Shown: positions 1-7,694, numbered from the stretch's first letter. The stretch is DNA of 17,262 nt from Lichenicola sp964249735 (GCA_964249735.1 CAXUDP010000083.1:1-17262); one strand, 5' to 3'. The notes: generated by a model from the sequence alone, not told the origin. Made by a program: numbers and translations.

Positions 1-199
1 TCGGGCATTGTCACGTTGAGGCCGTCTACCCCGGTGTAGCGGGAGGGGGCAGGCTGTCGCCATGAGCCAGCGACCCAACTGTCCTCACGGTACTGGTTCC
101 CGATCGGGATCATCAGCCATGCGATCCGCTCCCAGGCGCTCGCCAGCTACAGGACCCAGAAGACGCTCAGGCTTTGGCTCGCAGTCGAGCGTCGAACGT

Positions 200-370
200 T
201 TCGATGAGGACGTGACGCTAGCCGGCTTCGGTCAGTTCAAGATGAAGGTCCTGCCGGCACACAAAGGGTGCGACCCGGCCACCGGGGAAACGGTCGACAT
301 CGCGGCGCCGCGCAAGCTGACCTTCACGCCGGCCAAGCCGATCGAAGACGCGTTGAAGGTCTGGCTAGCG
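200..370 (+). pseudogene. HU/IHF-type DNA-binding protein, C-terminal remnant
   Basis: The translation in the frame opening at 62 contains VTLAGFGQFKMKVLPAHKG, followed by DPATGETVDIAA and RKLTFTPAKPIEDAL. These match the beta-arm region and C-terminal helix of HU/IHF nucleoid proteins, whose consensus is GFG.F, then a basic stretch, then R.P.TGE...I and F.P.K.L. The N-terminal dimerisation helices, about 40 residues in the family, are not recognisable upstream: residues 1-46 of that frame are low-complexity and Arg/Ser/Pro-rich. The frame also runs on into unrelated sequence after the family's normal end. I read it as a decayed fragment, probably of a plasmid- or island-borne HU paralogue, since other broken mobile genes follow directly. 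A short HU variant expressed from ATG 62 cannot be excluded but is unlikely. Confidence 0.7.
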
Positions 371-399
371 GCGGAAACGCGCGCACATCATGCATCTCC

Positions 400-576
400 C
401 CTGCCCTACCCGAGTTCCTGGCCAAGATCGCGCGCATGCCGCCGGAGCGCTTCCGGCGCAGCCACCGCCCGCACGGCTTGCTGGTGACGATGGCGGCCGA
501 GGTAACCGAGGGCCGGATCCAGCCGTTGCGCGGCGACCCGATCCCGGTGTGTGGCGGTGCCAGCAGTGCTGCTTGA
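400..576 (+). pseudogene. Gene fragment of unknown family
   Basis: In the plus frame that ends with a TGA at 574-576, about 55 residues have ordinary protein character: FLAKIARMPPERF, then HGLLVTMAAEV, then GRIQPLRGDPIPVCGG. There is no plausible start codon with a ribosome binding site, and the frame is open for only a short distance. It looks like an internal piece of a larger plasmid-type protein, vaguely like DUF1173 proteins, though I recall that family only loosely and do not assign it. It lies between the HU fragment and an integrase fragment on the other strand, and the junction with the latter is near 570. Confidence 0.35.
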
Positions 577-716
577 GCCGGGTCGGATGGATGCCGCGCT
601 CCATGCCCTCGGTCAGCGCGCCGCGCTTGAGGCTATGCCCGCCTCGTAGCCCACCGCCTCGGCACGTGCCTGGATGATACGAGCCACCGTGCGCGGGTCG
701 ATCGGCTGGCTGCCGA
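569..716 (-). pseudogene. Tyrosine recombinase (integrase) C-terminal remnant
   Basis: Reading the minus strand from about 716 to 569 gives QPIDPRTVARIIQARAEAVG in one frame, then a frame change near 627, then GGHSLKRGALTEGMERG and IHPTRLKQ. This is the C-terminal part of phage-type integrases, where the H-x-x-[KR] box (here HSLK) carries catalytic residues and is followed by the antigen-like RG..T.....V....L.. helix. The final H/W..Y segment with the nucleophilic tyrosine is missing: after RLKQ the sequence becomes unrelated. The N-terminal and core-binding domains are also absent. The fragment is therefore dead, but it shows that an integrated element once occupied this region. Confidence 0.6.
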
Positions 717-866
717 CTATCTGGCACGGGCACTGCTGGTATCGTGACCGCCGCCGGCCGGAGGCTGCCAGATCCTCCGGAACACCGCATCGTAGTCTGT
801 CAGGCTCTAGCAAGAGTTTGTGAACCGAAATCATACCCTGTTTAGCTCGGACAGGCAGTTGCCACC

Positions 867-1216
867 TTGTTTGATGCTCGCCAGCCTGGGGTTGCCTGCA
901 AGGCGCCATCATATCCGCATTGGCCGACCGTCGCCTTCGGCAGCATCTGGTACATCTACGCCTTGACGACCTTCTCGCTGGTTGCGCTGCCGCTGATGCA
1001 GAACACGCTGCTCTACGTCAGCAACTGTATCCAGCCGTTGGCTCTGCCGGCGCTGATGGTCGGCAGCGTGCTTCTGGCCCGAACGGCGAGCTGCGGGCGA
1101 CCCGGAACAAGGCGCTGGTCGAGATTCTCGCCGACGTGCGGGACGAGCTTGCCGCCTTGAAGGCGCTCGCGTCGGAACCGCGATACGACCAGAACCGAAC
1201 GTTCCGCAATGAGTAG
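867..1216 (+). pseudogene. Small integral membrane protein, frameshifted
   Basis: The frame from 867 encodes two hydrophobic segments, roughly FGSIWYIYALTTFSLVALPL and LYVSNCIQPLALPALMVGSV. Near 1075 the coherent reading moves to another frame, giving GPNGELRATRNKALVEILAD and then VRDELAALKALASE up to a stop at 1214-1216. Two transmembrane helices followed by a charged coiled-coil tail containing NK.L.EIL.DV.DEL resembles small membrane proteins of the DUF1003-like type. I infer a single former gene broken by a frameshift of one or two bases. No convincing start codon or ribosome binding site was found for the first part. The family assignment is only a resemblance. Confidence 0.45.
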
Positions 1217-1459
1217 ACGTGCTGGAATGCCAGGACCTGTACGGCGCCATCGGTGTCCGGTGCTTACCCTGCTCCTGTCTTTGCAGCGGTGGGAAGGTGG
1301 TTTGCGGATCGGCGCCGTATTCGGTCGGTCGGCTGCCCGCTACCGTGGCGCATCTTCAACGGAGCGGCGGCGGATGGATCAGCACGTTCGGGATGCAGTT
1401 CCGGAACACTTGAGGGGCGTCGACGGACCCGGTCCTGGGTTTGTCAGGGAACGCAGTGC
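1217..1459. other. Intergenic stretch upstream of the DoxX gene
   Basis: These 243 bases hold short open frames in all three plus frames (for example from ATG 1219), but none has a family signature, and the translations are rich in Arg, Ser, Gly and Cys as expected from noncoding GC-rich DNA. I see no clear -35/-10 pair and no terminator. The promoter for the DoxX gene is presumably here. The only clear signal is the ribosome binding site AGGGAA just before ATG 1460. Confidence 0.4.
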
Positions 1460-1894
1460 ATGAACGCCACCCGGTTCATCGACCTGCCGGCGCGGCTGCT
1501 GATGTCGTTGCTGTTCCTGTTGTCGGGGTTCAGCAAGCTCGCCGGAAATGCCGGGATCCAGCACTACATGCAGGCCTATGGCGTACCCGGCGTGCTGTCC
1601 TGGCCTGCCGCCGCCTGGGAGATCGGCGGCGGCCTGCTGCTGCTGGTCGGGTTGTGGATCCAGCCCGTGTCGGTGCTGATGGCCGGCTGGTGCCTGCTGA
1701 CCGCATCCATCTTCCACACCGCGTTCTCCGACCAGAACCAGATGATCAACTTCTTCAAGAACATGACGATGGCCGGCGGCTTCCTGCTCGTCGCCCGAAC
1801 CCATCCCATGACGTTCAGCGTCGATGCCTGGCGGCTCGGACGGGCATCGATGCCGGCCCAGTCGCGTGCGGTCTTGCGGGGAGACGTGTCATGA
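1460..1894 (+). CDS. DoxX family membrane protein
   Basis: The product is 144 residues with four hydrophobic helices at about residues 11-25, 47-66, 68-86 and 101-113. It has the DoxX hallmarks RLLMSLLFLLSGFSKLAG near the N-terminus, a WE-x-GGG motif around residues 53-58, and a conserved HTAFSDQNQMINFFKNM stretch between helices 3 and 4. DoxX proteins sit in the inner membrane. They are commonly linked to quinone or thiol redox chemistry and oxidative stress, but the exact reaction of this subgroup is unknown. The start at 1460 is preceded by AGGGAA eight bases upstream. The stop overlaps the start of the next gene by four bases (ATGA), so the two are almost certainly co-translated. A longer reading from 1253 has no supporting signals and is rejected. 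Confidence 0.92.
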   Translation: MNATRFIDLPARLLMSLLFLLSGFSKLAGNAGIQHYMQAYGVPGVLSWPAAAWEIGGGLLLLVGLWIQPVSVLMAGWCLLTASIFHTAFSDQNQMINFFKNMTMAGGFLLVARTHPMTFSVDAWRLGRASMPAQSRAVLRGDVS

Positions 1895-2868
1895 GCACGA
1901 TGAAGGCGGCGGTGATCCGTGTGGCGGGACCACCGGAAGTGCTGGAGATCGAGGAGCTGCCGATCCCGCTGCCGGGCGACGGCGAGGTGCTGATCCGGGT
2001 CAGGGCGTTCGGGCTCAACCGGTCTGAACTGTTCACGCGGCAGGGACTGTCGCCCAACGTCCTGTTCCCGCGGGTGCTGGGGATCGAGGCGGTCGGCACC
2101 GTTGAGGCAGTACCAGGCGGCGAGTTCCAGCCAGGCGAAACCGTTGCCACCGCCATGGGCGGGATGGGACGGCAGTTCGACGGCGGCTACGCCGAGTATA
2201 CGCTGGTGCCGGCGTCGCAGGTGCAGCCGATCCATACTATTCTGCCCTGGGAGATCCTGGGCGCGGTGCCGGAGATGCTGCAGACGGCCTGGGGTTCGCT
2301 GTTCAAGTCGCTGCGGCTGGAGAAGGGCGAGCGGTTGCTCATCCGCGGCGGCACCACCTCCGTCGGCCTGGCGGCGGCGGCGATCGCCAAGGCGCATGGT
2401 GCACTGGTCATGTCGACGACGCGCAGGCCCGAACACGAAGGCCTGCTGCGGCGCAGCGGTGTCGACCAGGTGTTCATCGATACCGGCGCGATCGCGGAAC
2501 AGGTGCAGGAGGTATGCGCGGGCGGCGCCGACAAGGTGCTGGAGCTGATCGGGGCCACCACGCTGCCCGACTCGCTGCGCTGCGCCAGGGCGCGCGGCGT
2601 CGTGTGCATGACCGGAATGGTCGGCAACGCGTGGACGCTGCCGGATTTCAGTCCGATGGACGTCATCCCGACCGCCGTGTGCCTGACCACCTATGACGGC
2701 GGGTCGGAGGACTTCATGCTGACGCCGCTCGACGAGCTGACGCAGCAGATCGCGTCGGGCACGCTGCACGTCCAGATCGGCCGCACCTTCCGTCTGGAGC
2801 AGATCGCGGAGGCGCACCGATGCATGGAGGAGAACAAGGCCGGCGGCAAGATCGTAGTCCTGACCTGA
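1891..2868 (+). CDS. Zinc-independent MDR-family dehydrogenase (quinone oxidoreductase-like)
   Basis: This 325-residue protein has the length and order of the quinone oxidoreductase branch of medium-chain dehydrogenases/reductases. A GroES-like N-terminal domain (MKAAVIRVAGPPEVLEIEEL, then GEVLIRVRAFGLNRSELFTR) is followed by the NAD(P)-binding Rossmann domain with IRGGTTSVGLAAAAIAK at about residues 151-167. The C-terminus has the usual GKIVV ending. The cysteine and histidine zinc ligands of classical alcohol dehydrogenases are absent, as in the QOR group. The expected role is NADPH-dependent reduction of quinones or enones; the substrate cannot be read from sequence. The start overlaps the DoxX stop, with GGGGAG about eight bases upstream. 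Pairing with DoxX suggests a redox or detoxification function. Confidence 0.93.
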   Translation: MSTMKAAVIRVAGPPEVLEIEELPIPLPGDGEVLIRVRAFGLNRSELFTRQGLSPNVLFPRVLGIEAVGTVEAVPGGEFQPGETVATAMGGMGRQFDGGYAEYTLVPASQVQPIHTILPWEILGAVPEMLQTAWGSLFKSLRLEKGERLLIRGGTTSVGLAAAAIAKAHGALVMSTTRRPEHEGLLRRSGVDQVFIDTGAIAEQVQEVCAGGADKVLELIGATTLPDSLRCARARGVVCMTGMVGNAWTLPDFSPMDVIPTAVCLTTYDGGSEDFMLTPLDELTQQIASGTLHVQIGRTFRLEQIAEAHRCMEENKAGGKIVVLT

Positions 2869-2969
2869 CGGGTTCATCCACCGTCCCGTTGATGGCACCG
2901 GGATCCTCCGGCCGATCCGCTCCGGGTTCCCATGCACGGAACCGGCGAGAAACAAGAGCCGGCGTTCAA

Positions 2970-4337
2970 ATGGATCGCCGCGGGCGTGGGCTGAGGCGGC
3001 GGCATGTCGCATTCCTGACGATCGGCGGCACGATCGGCGGCGGCATGTTCCTCGGCGTCGGCCAGGGGATCCAGGCTGCCGGGCCGGCCATGATCGTGGC
3101 CTTCCTGCTTACCGGCGCCGCCGTGTCCGTGGTCGCGCGCGGCCTCGCCGAGATGGCAACGGCGGCGGGGGGACACGCCACCTTCGTCCGCACCACCCGG
3201 CTCAACCTGGGCCGACGCACCGCTTTCGTCGAAGGCTGGAGCTACTGGGCCTGCGCCGTGCTCACCTGCATGGCCGAGCTTGCCGGGGCGGGCGCGCTGA
3301 CCCGCGCCTGGCTTCCCGCGATCCCGTCCTGGATCGTCGCGCTGCCGATCCTGTTGTTCCTGGCCGGGCTGAACCGCCTGGAGGTGCGTCGCTTCGGCGA
3401 GATCGAGTTCTGGATGGCGCTGCTGAAGATCGTCGCGTGCCTGGTCGTGATCGGGCTGGGGCTGTGGTCGGTGGCTCGTCCGGCCGCGTCCGGGACCAGG
3501 ATCGGGATCGGCCATCTCTGGTCGGACGGCGGCGTCCTGCCGCGCGGATGGCGTGGCCTGCTGCTGGCGCTTCCGGTGGCCGTGTTCGCTTCCGGCGGCA
3601 GCGAGCTGGTCGGCCTGGCGACGGCCGATGCCGACGAGCCGGTTCATGCGGCGAGGGGGCTCCTGTTGCGGATCACGGCGATCTATGTCGGCGTGACGAC
3701 GGCGCTGCTGGTGGTGATGCCCTGGCGGAGCGTGCCGACGGCCAACAGCCCGTTCGTGATGTTCCTGTCGCATTTCGGCCTGCATGCGGCAGTACCCGTT
3801 ATGGCGATCGTGCTGCTGTCCGCGGTGCTGTCCTCCTGCAACTCCTGCCTATATGGCGCCACCCGGGTGCTGGCCTCGCTGGCGGAGGAAGGGCTGGCGC
3901 CGGCCCGGCTCGGCCGGAGGAACCGACGCGGCGCTCCGGCTCCGGCCGTGACGATGTCGTCCTGCTTCGTCTTGGTCGCGGTGGCGCTCGAGCTTCTGGC
4001 TCCCGCGCGGTTGTTCGCCCTGCTGCTCACAGCCTCCGCCATGACCGGGCTGGCAAACTGGGGCATCTTCATCATGGCCCATCTTCGCCTGGTCCGACGC
4101 ACGGTGCGACCGGCGGCGGCCGGTACCCCCCGGTTCTGGCCCTGGCCCGACTGCGCGGTGCTGCTGCTGATCGCGCTGACGTTCGGCGTGATGGCGGCGG
4201 ACCCCGAGGTGCGCCCCGCGCTGCTCGACGTGGCCGCGCTGTTCGGCATGCTGACGCTGGCCGCCTTCGTGCTGGTCACGCCGGACCGGGCTAGGCCGGC
4301 AGGTCGGGAAACAGTGTCGGCGCCATCCGGTACGTGA
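2970..4337 (+). CDS. APC superfamily amino acid permease
   Basis: A 455-residue polytopic membrane protein with the amino acid transporter (AAT) hallmarks of the APC superfamily. The first helix carries FLTIGGTIGGGMFLGVGQGI, followed by AGPAMIVAFLLTGA. Residues near 90-105 give WSYWACAVLTCMAEL, the sixth-helix region has FASGGSELVGLATADADEP, and NSCLYGATRVLASLAEEGLAP lies in the helix 8 to loop region. About twelve transmembrane segments fit the length. Relatives import amino acids by proton symport (AroP, GabP, D-Ala/Gly permeases); the substrate cannot be assigned. I chose ATG 2970 because it places the usual short basic N-terminus just before helix 1. The frame is open further upstream, but that part reads as noncoding. 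The gap to the dehydrogenase is 101 bp. The 3' end overlaps the converging LysR gene by 47 bp. Confidence 0.9.
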   Translation: MDRRGRGLRRRHVAFLTIGGTIGGGMFLGVGQGIQAAGPAMIVAFLLTGAAVSVVARGLAEMATAAGGHATFVRTTRLNLGRRTAFVEGWSYWACAVLTCMAELAGAGALTRAWLPAIPSWIVALPILLFLAGLNRLEVRRFGEIEFWMALLKIVACLVVIGLGLWSVARPAASGTRIGIGHLWSDGGVLPRGWRGLLLALPVAVFASGGSELVGLATADADEPVHAARGLLLRITAIYVGVTTALLVVMPWRSVPTANSPFVMFLSHFGLHAAVPVMAIVLLSAVLSSCNSCLYGATRVLASLAEEGLAPARLGRRNRRGAPAPAVTMSSCFVLVAVALELLAPARLFALLLTASAMTGLANWGIFIMAHLRLVRRTVRPAAAGTPRFWPWPDCAVLLLIALTFGVMAADPEVRPALLDVAALFGMLTLAAFVLVTPDRARPAGRETVSAPSGT

Positions 4338-5202
4338 ACTCCTTGAACAGGCGGACCGGACGCATCAGGCGGCGCGAGCCGAGATGCACGATCGACAGGT
4401 CGAACAACGGGAAGTGCCAGTCCGGCATGATCTCGACCAAGCGCCCGTCACGCATCAGCTCCGGCTGCACGATCGGGGGAAGGTCGCCGATCCCCTGCGC
4501 AGCCAGCAGGCCCGCGGTCACCCCGGCAAAGTCGTTGATGCCGAGATGGGGCAGGAACGTCACGGTCTCCTTGTCCTTCCCGTTCACGTGCGTGAACGTC
4601 CAGTGGTTCTCCGGTCTCCAGTGCGAGAACGCCAGGAGGCGGTGATCCAGCAGCTCCTGCGGTCGCTGCGGCGGCGGCCTGCCGGCAACATAAGCCGGGC
4701 TGGCGACGAGCTGGTGGCGATAGGTCAGGATGCGGCGCGCGACCAGCGCGGAATCCTGCATCGGGCCGACATGGAAGGCCAGATCGATCCCGTCTGCGAT
4801 GTGGTCGACCTTGCGCTCGGTGATCAGGATCTGCACCCGCACCGCCGGGTAGGCCGCCTGGAACGCGCCAACCAGCGGCATCAGCAGCGAGTCCGAGATG
4901 TTGGGCGGGGCGGAAAGCCGGAGGATGCCCGCCACCTGCGACAGCTGGTTCGACACGTGGCTGTCCAGCGCCTCGAAAATCTCCAGGATGCGGTTGGCGT
5001 GCTCGAGCACGTCTGAGCCGACATCGGTCAGGCGCAGGTTGCGGGTGGAGCGCTCGAGCAGCCGTATCCCGAGCTGGTCCTCCAGGTCCGCGATCCGGCG
5101 GCTGACCGTGGACACCGGCATCTTGAGGCGACGGGCGGCCTCGGAAAAGCTGCGCGCCTCGATCACCTTGGCGAAGACGATCAGGGCGTTGAGGTCAGAC
5201 AT
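4291..5202 (-). CDS. LysR-type transcriptional regulator
   Basis: A 303-residue protein with an N-terminal winged helix-turn-helix: LIVFAKVIEARSFSEAARRL, then MPVSTVSRRIADLEDQLGIR and LLERSTRNLRLTDVG, roughly residues 7-65. A periplasmic-binding-protein-like effector domain of normal length follows. The pattern fits the AaeR/DsdC-like group often found beside oxidoreductase genes. Start 5202 gives the canonical MSDLNALIVFAKV opening; the frame is open for 57 more codons upstream but encodes Arg/Pro-rich noncoding-like sequence. No strong Shine-Dalgarno is seen. It converges on the permease gene rather than being divergent from its likely targets. The nearest same-strand upstream coding sequence is a ruined dehydrogenase, which may have been its original target. 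Confidence 0.93.
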   Translation of the reverse strand: MSDLNALIVFAKVIEARSFSEAARRLKMPVSTVSRRIADLEDQLGIRLLERSTRNLRLTDVGSDVLEHANRILEIFEALDSHVSNQLSQVAGILRLSAPPNISDSLLMPLVGAFQAAYPAVRVQILITERKVDHIADGIDLAFHVGPMQDSALVARRILTYRHQLVASPAYVAGRPPPQRPQELLDHRLLAFSHWRPENHWTFTHVNGKDKETVTFLPHLGINDFAGVTAGLLAAQGIGDLPPIVQPELMRDGRLVEIMPDWHFPLFDLSIVHLGSRRLMRPVRLFKEFTYRMAPTLFPDLPA

Positions 5203-5400
5203 GCGGATCGGCTTTCGCGTGTGGGCAGGATCGTGCCGGATCACCGTTCGTCCGGGCCAAGGTCGTCGCGGCTTGGCCGAGGCGCCGGCCCGTCTCCGGT
5301 CGAAGCCCTGGATCCGGTCAGGCCCGGCGCTTCGGCAGCCGTGCGCCGGACGCGGAACGGCGCGGGCAGGCATATCCGGCCGCGCGGTGGCGACATGGTG

Positions 5401-5804
5401 CTAGATCGAGAAGCCGCCGTCGATGTCGACCGTGGCGCCGGTGATGTAGGACGCGTCGTCGCTGGCGAGAAAGGCGGCAAGGGCGGCGATCTCGTCCGCG
5501 CGGCCGCAGCGCCCGAGTGTGGTCAGCCTGGTCATCGCAACGGCATCGTTGCGTCCATCGGCCGGGTTGAGGTCGGTGTCGATCGGCCCGGGTTGGATCA
5601 CGTTGACCAGGATGCCGCGTGGCTCGAGGTCGCGCGCCCAACCCTGCGCCAGGCCCCGCCACGGCCGCCCTGGTTGCGCCGTAGACCGTCGCGATGGCGG
5701 CCGCCTCGTTGCCGGCATAGGTGAGCCGCCGTGCGATGGCGCGCGCCGACGCCACGCGACGCGCCAGTGACGATCGCGGTTCTTCCGTGCAGCCTTGCGT
5801 TCAT
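5401..5804 (-). pseudogene. Short-chain dehydrogenase (SDR), internally deleted and frameshifted
   Basis: Three frames together spell a shortened SDR. From ATG 5804 (AAGGG ten bases upstream), MNARLHGRTAIVTGASRGVG contains the cofactor motif. A second frame gives RAIARRLTYAGNEAAAIATV and then YGATRAAVAG. A third gives GWARDLEPRGILVNVIQPGP, then DTDLNPADG and finally ITGATVDIDGGFSI. Only about 130 codons remain of the usual 245. The stretch between the TYAGNEAAA region and the active-site YGATR is deleted, removing the NNAG motif and catalytic Ser. The catalytic YxxxK has become YxxxR. The gene is non-functional. It lies about 200 bp upstream of lysR on the same strand. Confidence 0.85.
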
Positions 5805-5928
5805 CGACGTGCAACCCTTGCGAGGAGCCGAACCCTATCCCCGCCCGCCACCGGCTTGTCAGGGCAGGCCGACGAAAAGCACCTTCCCGGTTGTGGAACG
5901 ACGGCGCGTCATGAACGAGCGGCACGGC

Positions 5929-6390
5929 TCACACCTGGATCGCCGTTCCGTCCGGGTTGCTCCGGATGGTCCAGCTGCCGCCACTGCGGAACGATGCGGT
6001 GGTGGCGAACGTGTCCTCCATGAACTGCATGGAGTGGTACAGGCCGTTTCTGACCCGACCCCACACGCTGAACGGCGAGGTTACCGTCTGCGACAGCACG
6101 ATGGAGGTGTAGGTGAAACGTCCGAAGACCGCGGCATTCTCGCCGGAATCGAGTTCCGCTTCGATCCGGAAGTCGTCGGTTCTCCAATACCGGCCGACCT
6201 CGACAAAGGTCTGCACGATCGCTTCCGCGCCGCGCGAGGTGCCGCACCACGGCATCACCCGCTTGAGGTCGGGGTTGTCATGGTTGAGCGACACATAGGT
6301 CACGTCCGGCGTCACCAGGGAACGAACGTGGTCGAGGTTCTTCGGATCCGCCAGAATGGCGGTCATGACCTCCAGGGCGGTCCTGGTCAT
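5929..6390 (-). CDS. NTF2/SnoaL-like protein (nuclear transport factor 2 fold)
   Basis: The product is 153 residues with no signal peptide. It has the cone-shaped NTF2-like pattern: an N-terminal helix (ALEVMTAILADPKNLDHVRS), then LVTPDVTYVSLNHDNPDLKR, the mid helix SRGAEAIVQTFVEVGRYW, and a series of beta strands (EAELDSGENAAVFGRFTYTS). The family includes ketosteroid isomerases, SnoaL cyclases and many small-molecule binding proteins, so no reaction is assigned. The start at 6390 is supported by GGGAG about ten bases upstream; the frame is open far upstream but not coding-like there. It is divergent from the signal-peptide-bearing NTF2-like gene at 6664, with a 273-bp shared intergenic region. 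Confidence 0.8.
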   Translation of the reverse strand: MTRTALEVMTAILADPKNLDHVRSLVTPDVTYVSLNHDNPDLKRVMPWCGTSRGAEAIVQTFVEVGRYWRTDDFRIEAELDSGENAAVFGRFTYTSIVLSQTVTSPFSVWGRVRNGLYHSMQFMEDTFATTASFRSGGSWTIRSNPDGTAIQV

Positions 6391-6663
6391 CAACTGCTGC
6401 TCCCGCTGGTTTCTTGTGGCGACTCGTCGTCGAGAGCCTGTCGCTGCTGACGCTAGGATGGCGCCGACCGGGCCGATACGCGCGGGCGCGGGAATGAGCT
6501 TCCCAGATCTGGCAGGGTGAGACCGGTTGCCGCCCCGTCGATTTCCACGCAATCCGGGAAAATCATTTCCGCCTGCGCCGGCTACTGCCCGGGCGGTCGA
6601 TCGCGTAGCCCTGGCCCGGCTCCCGGGAACGGATGCTTTTGAAGGATCGAGAAGGATGATTCC
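6391..6663. promoter_or_regulatory. Divergent intergenic region between two NTF2-like genes
   Basis: This 273-bp region must hold the promoters of both flanking genes. I could not pick a convincing -35/-10 pair on either strand. It contains an imperfect inverted repeat, GATTTCC at 6540-6546 and GGGAAAATC at 6555-6563, which could be an operator. It also holds GAGAAGGA, the ribosome binding site of the gene starting at 6664. Confidence 0.35.
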
Positions 6664-7170
6664 ATGCATGTCAGGTGGCTTGCCGCTCGTACCTTCGGCG
6701 CAGCCATGGCGCTCGGCGTCTGGTCCGGCGCGCCGGCTGTCGCGGCCCATGCGGCAGCGCGCGGCATGACGGCGCAGGCACATGCCGGCATCGAACGCAC
6801 GATGGCGGCCTACAACGCGGCGCTGAACGGCAGCGACACCGCGGCCGTTCTGCCCTTGTATACCGAGACCGGCATCTTCATGGCACCGTATGCCCCGTCA
6901 TTCGTGGGCAAGGATGCGGTCAAGGTCGCGTACGACAAGGTGTTCGCCGAGCTCAAGTTCGACGTGAAGTTCAACATCGCCGAGATCGTGCAGATGGCGC
7001 CGGACTGGGCCTTCGTCCGGACCAACTCGGCCGGGACGACGCTGCACCATTCGACCGGCAAGACCACATCGGAAGCAAACCAGGAACTGTTCGTGCTGGA
7101 GAAGGGCAGCGACAACACGTGGCGCATCGCGCGCTACAGCTTCTCGCCGACGAACCCGCCCAGCTCGTAG
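6664..7170 (+). CDS. Exported SgcJ/SnoaL-like (NTF2-fold) protein
   Basis: A 168-residue protein. Residues 1-30 form a signal peptide: two Arg residues, a hydrophobic core around FGAAMALGVW and an Ala-rich cleavage region ending AVAAHAAA. The mature part is an NTF2-like domain: IERTMAAYNAALNGSDTAAV, then PLYTETGIFMAPYAPSFVG, KDAVKVAYDKVFAEL, and a final strand pair NTWRIARYSFSPTNPP. This is the SgcJ/EcaC or DUF4440-like subgroup of the SnoaL superfamily. The members have no single agreed activity; periplasmic ligand binding or isomerase-like chemistry is possible. GAGAAGGA lies about eight bases before the ATG. It is divergent from another NTF2-like gene, a possible old duplication, though the two sequences are not closely similar by eye. 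Confidence 0.85.
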   Translation: MHVRWLAARTFGAAMALGVWSGAPAVAAHAAARGMTAQAHAGIERTMAAYNAALNGSDTAAVLPLYTETGIFMAPYAPSFVGKDAVKVAYDKVFAELKFDVKFNIAEIVQMAPDWAFVRTNSAGTTLHHSTGKTTSEANQELFVLEKGSDNTWRIARYSFSPTNPPSS

Positions 7171-7226
7171 GGAGCGGACCGATGATGGTCGTCTCGTTGC
7201 ACGCCGAAATCTGTCAGGGTTGAGCT

Positions 7227-7694
7227 GCGAAGCAGATCGACAGGTGGGACTGGGAGACGAAGCTGCTTCCCGTCATGGGCGATGAGCTGCGCAAGCGCCG
7301 GTTCGAGGAACCTGATCGACGCCATGCTCAGCCAGACGCGCGACACGAAGGCGGCGCAGGCCTTCTTCCGCTCGGCCCGGGCGGCCATGGGCTTCCGGCC
7401 GGACCGGGTGGCGACGGACGGCCACGGCTCCTACCCGAGGGCGATCCGCACCGTGCTGGGCAGGGCAGTCCGGCACCGCACCAGCGCCACCACGAACAAC
7501 CGTCTCGAGCAGGACCACCGCGGCATCAAGAGCCGCGATGCCGCCCACCGCTTCGCTTCTGCCGCGGGCACGGCGAACTCCGAGATCTCCTCCGTCCTCG
7601 CCGTCGTCACGACCAGCCCATCCCCGCCTCCCTCCGCCGCTTCCGCCTCGCGAAAGGCGCCCGCACCGCGCTCGGGATCACGCAGAACGCGTGA
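7227..7694 (+). pseudogene. IS6-like DDE transposase, deleted and frameshifted
   Basis: The frame through 7306-7620 encodes NLIDAMLSQTRDTKAAQAFF, RPDRVATDGHGSYPRAIR and TNNRLEQDHRGIKSR. These correspond to the second Asp (ATDGH) and the catalytic Glu (RLEQDH) of IS6/IS240-type transposases. The upstream segment in another frame, WDWETKLLPVMGDELRKRR (7245-7301), looks like the region preceding the first Asp, and that first catalytic block (W-x-x-DET) is deleted between the two. The C-terminus continues in the first frame as LRRFRLAKGARTALGITQNA to 7694. At least one deletion and one frameshift make it inactive. I could not identify terminal inverted repeats, so the element's borders are unknown. 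Confidence 0.8.

Noticed and set aside
1253..1459. N-terminal extension of the DoxX protein
   Set aside because: The extra 69 residues are Arg/Ser-rich and unlike DoxX, while ATG 1460 has a good ribosome binding site and gives the family's usual N-terminus.
1576..3012. 478-residue minus-strand ORF opposite the dehydrogenase
   Set aside because: Shadow of the DoxX and oxidoreductase genes; the translation is His/Arg/Gln-rich with no domain pattern.
4291..5373. Longer LysR start at 5373
   Set aside because: The 57 additional codons are Arg/Pro-rich without homology; the canonical LysR start is the Met before SDLNALIVFAKV.
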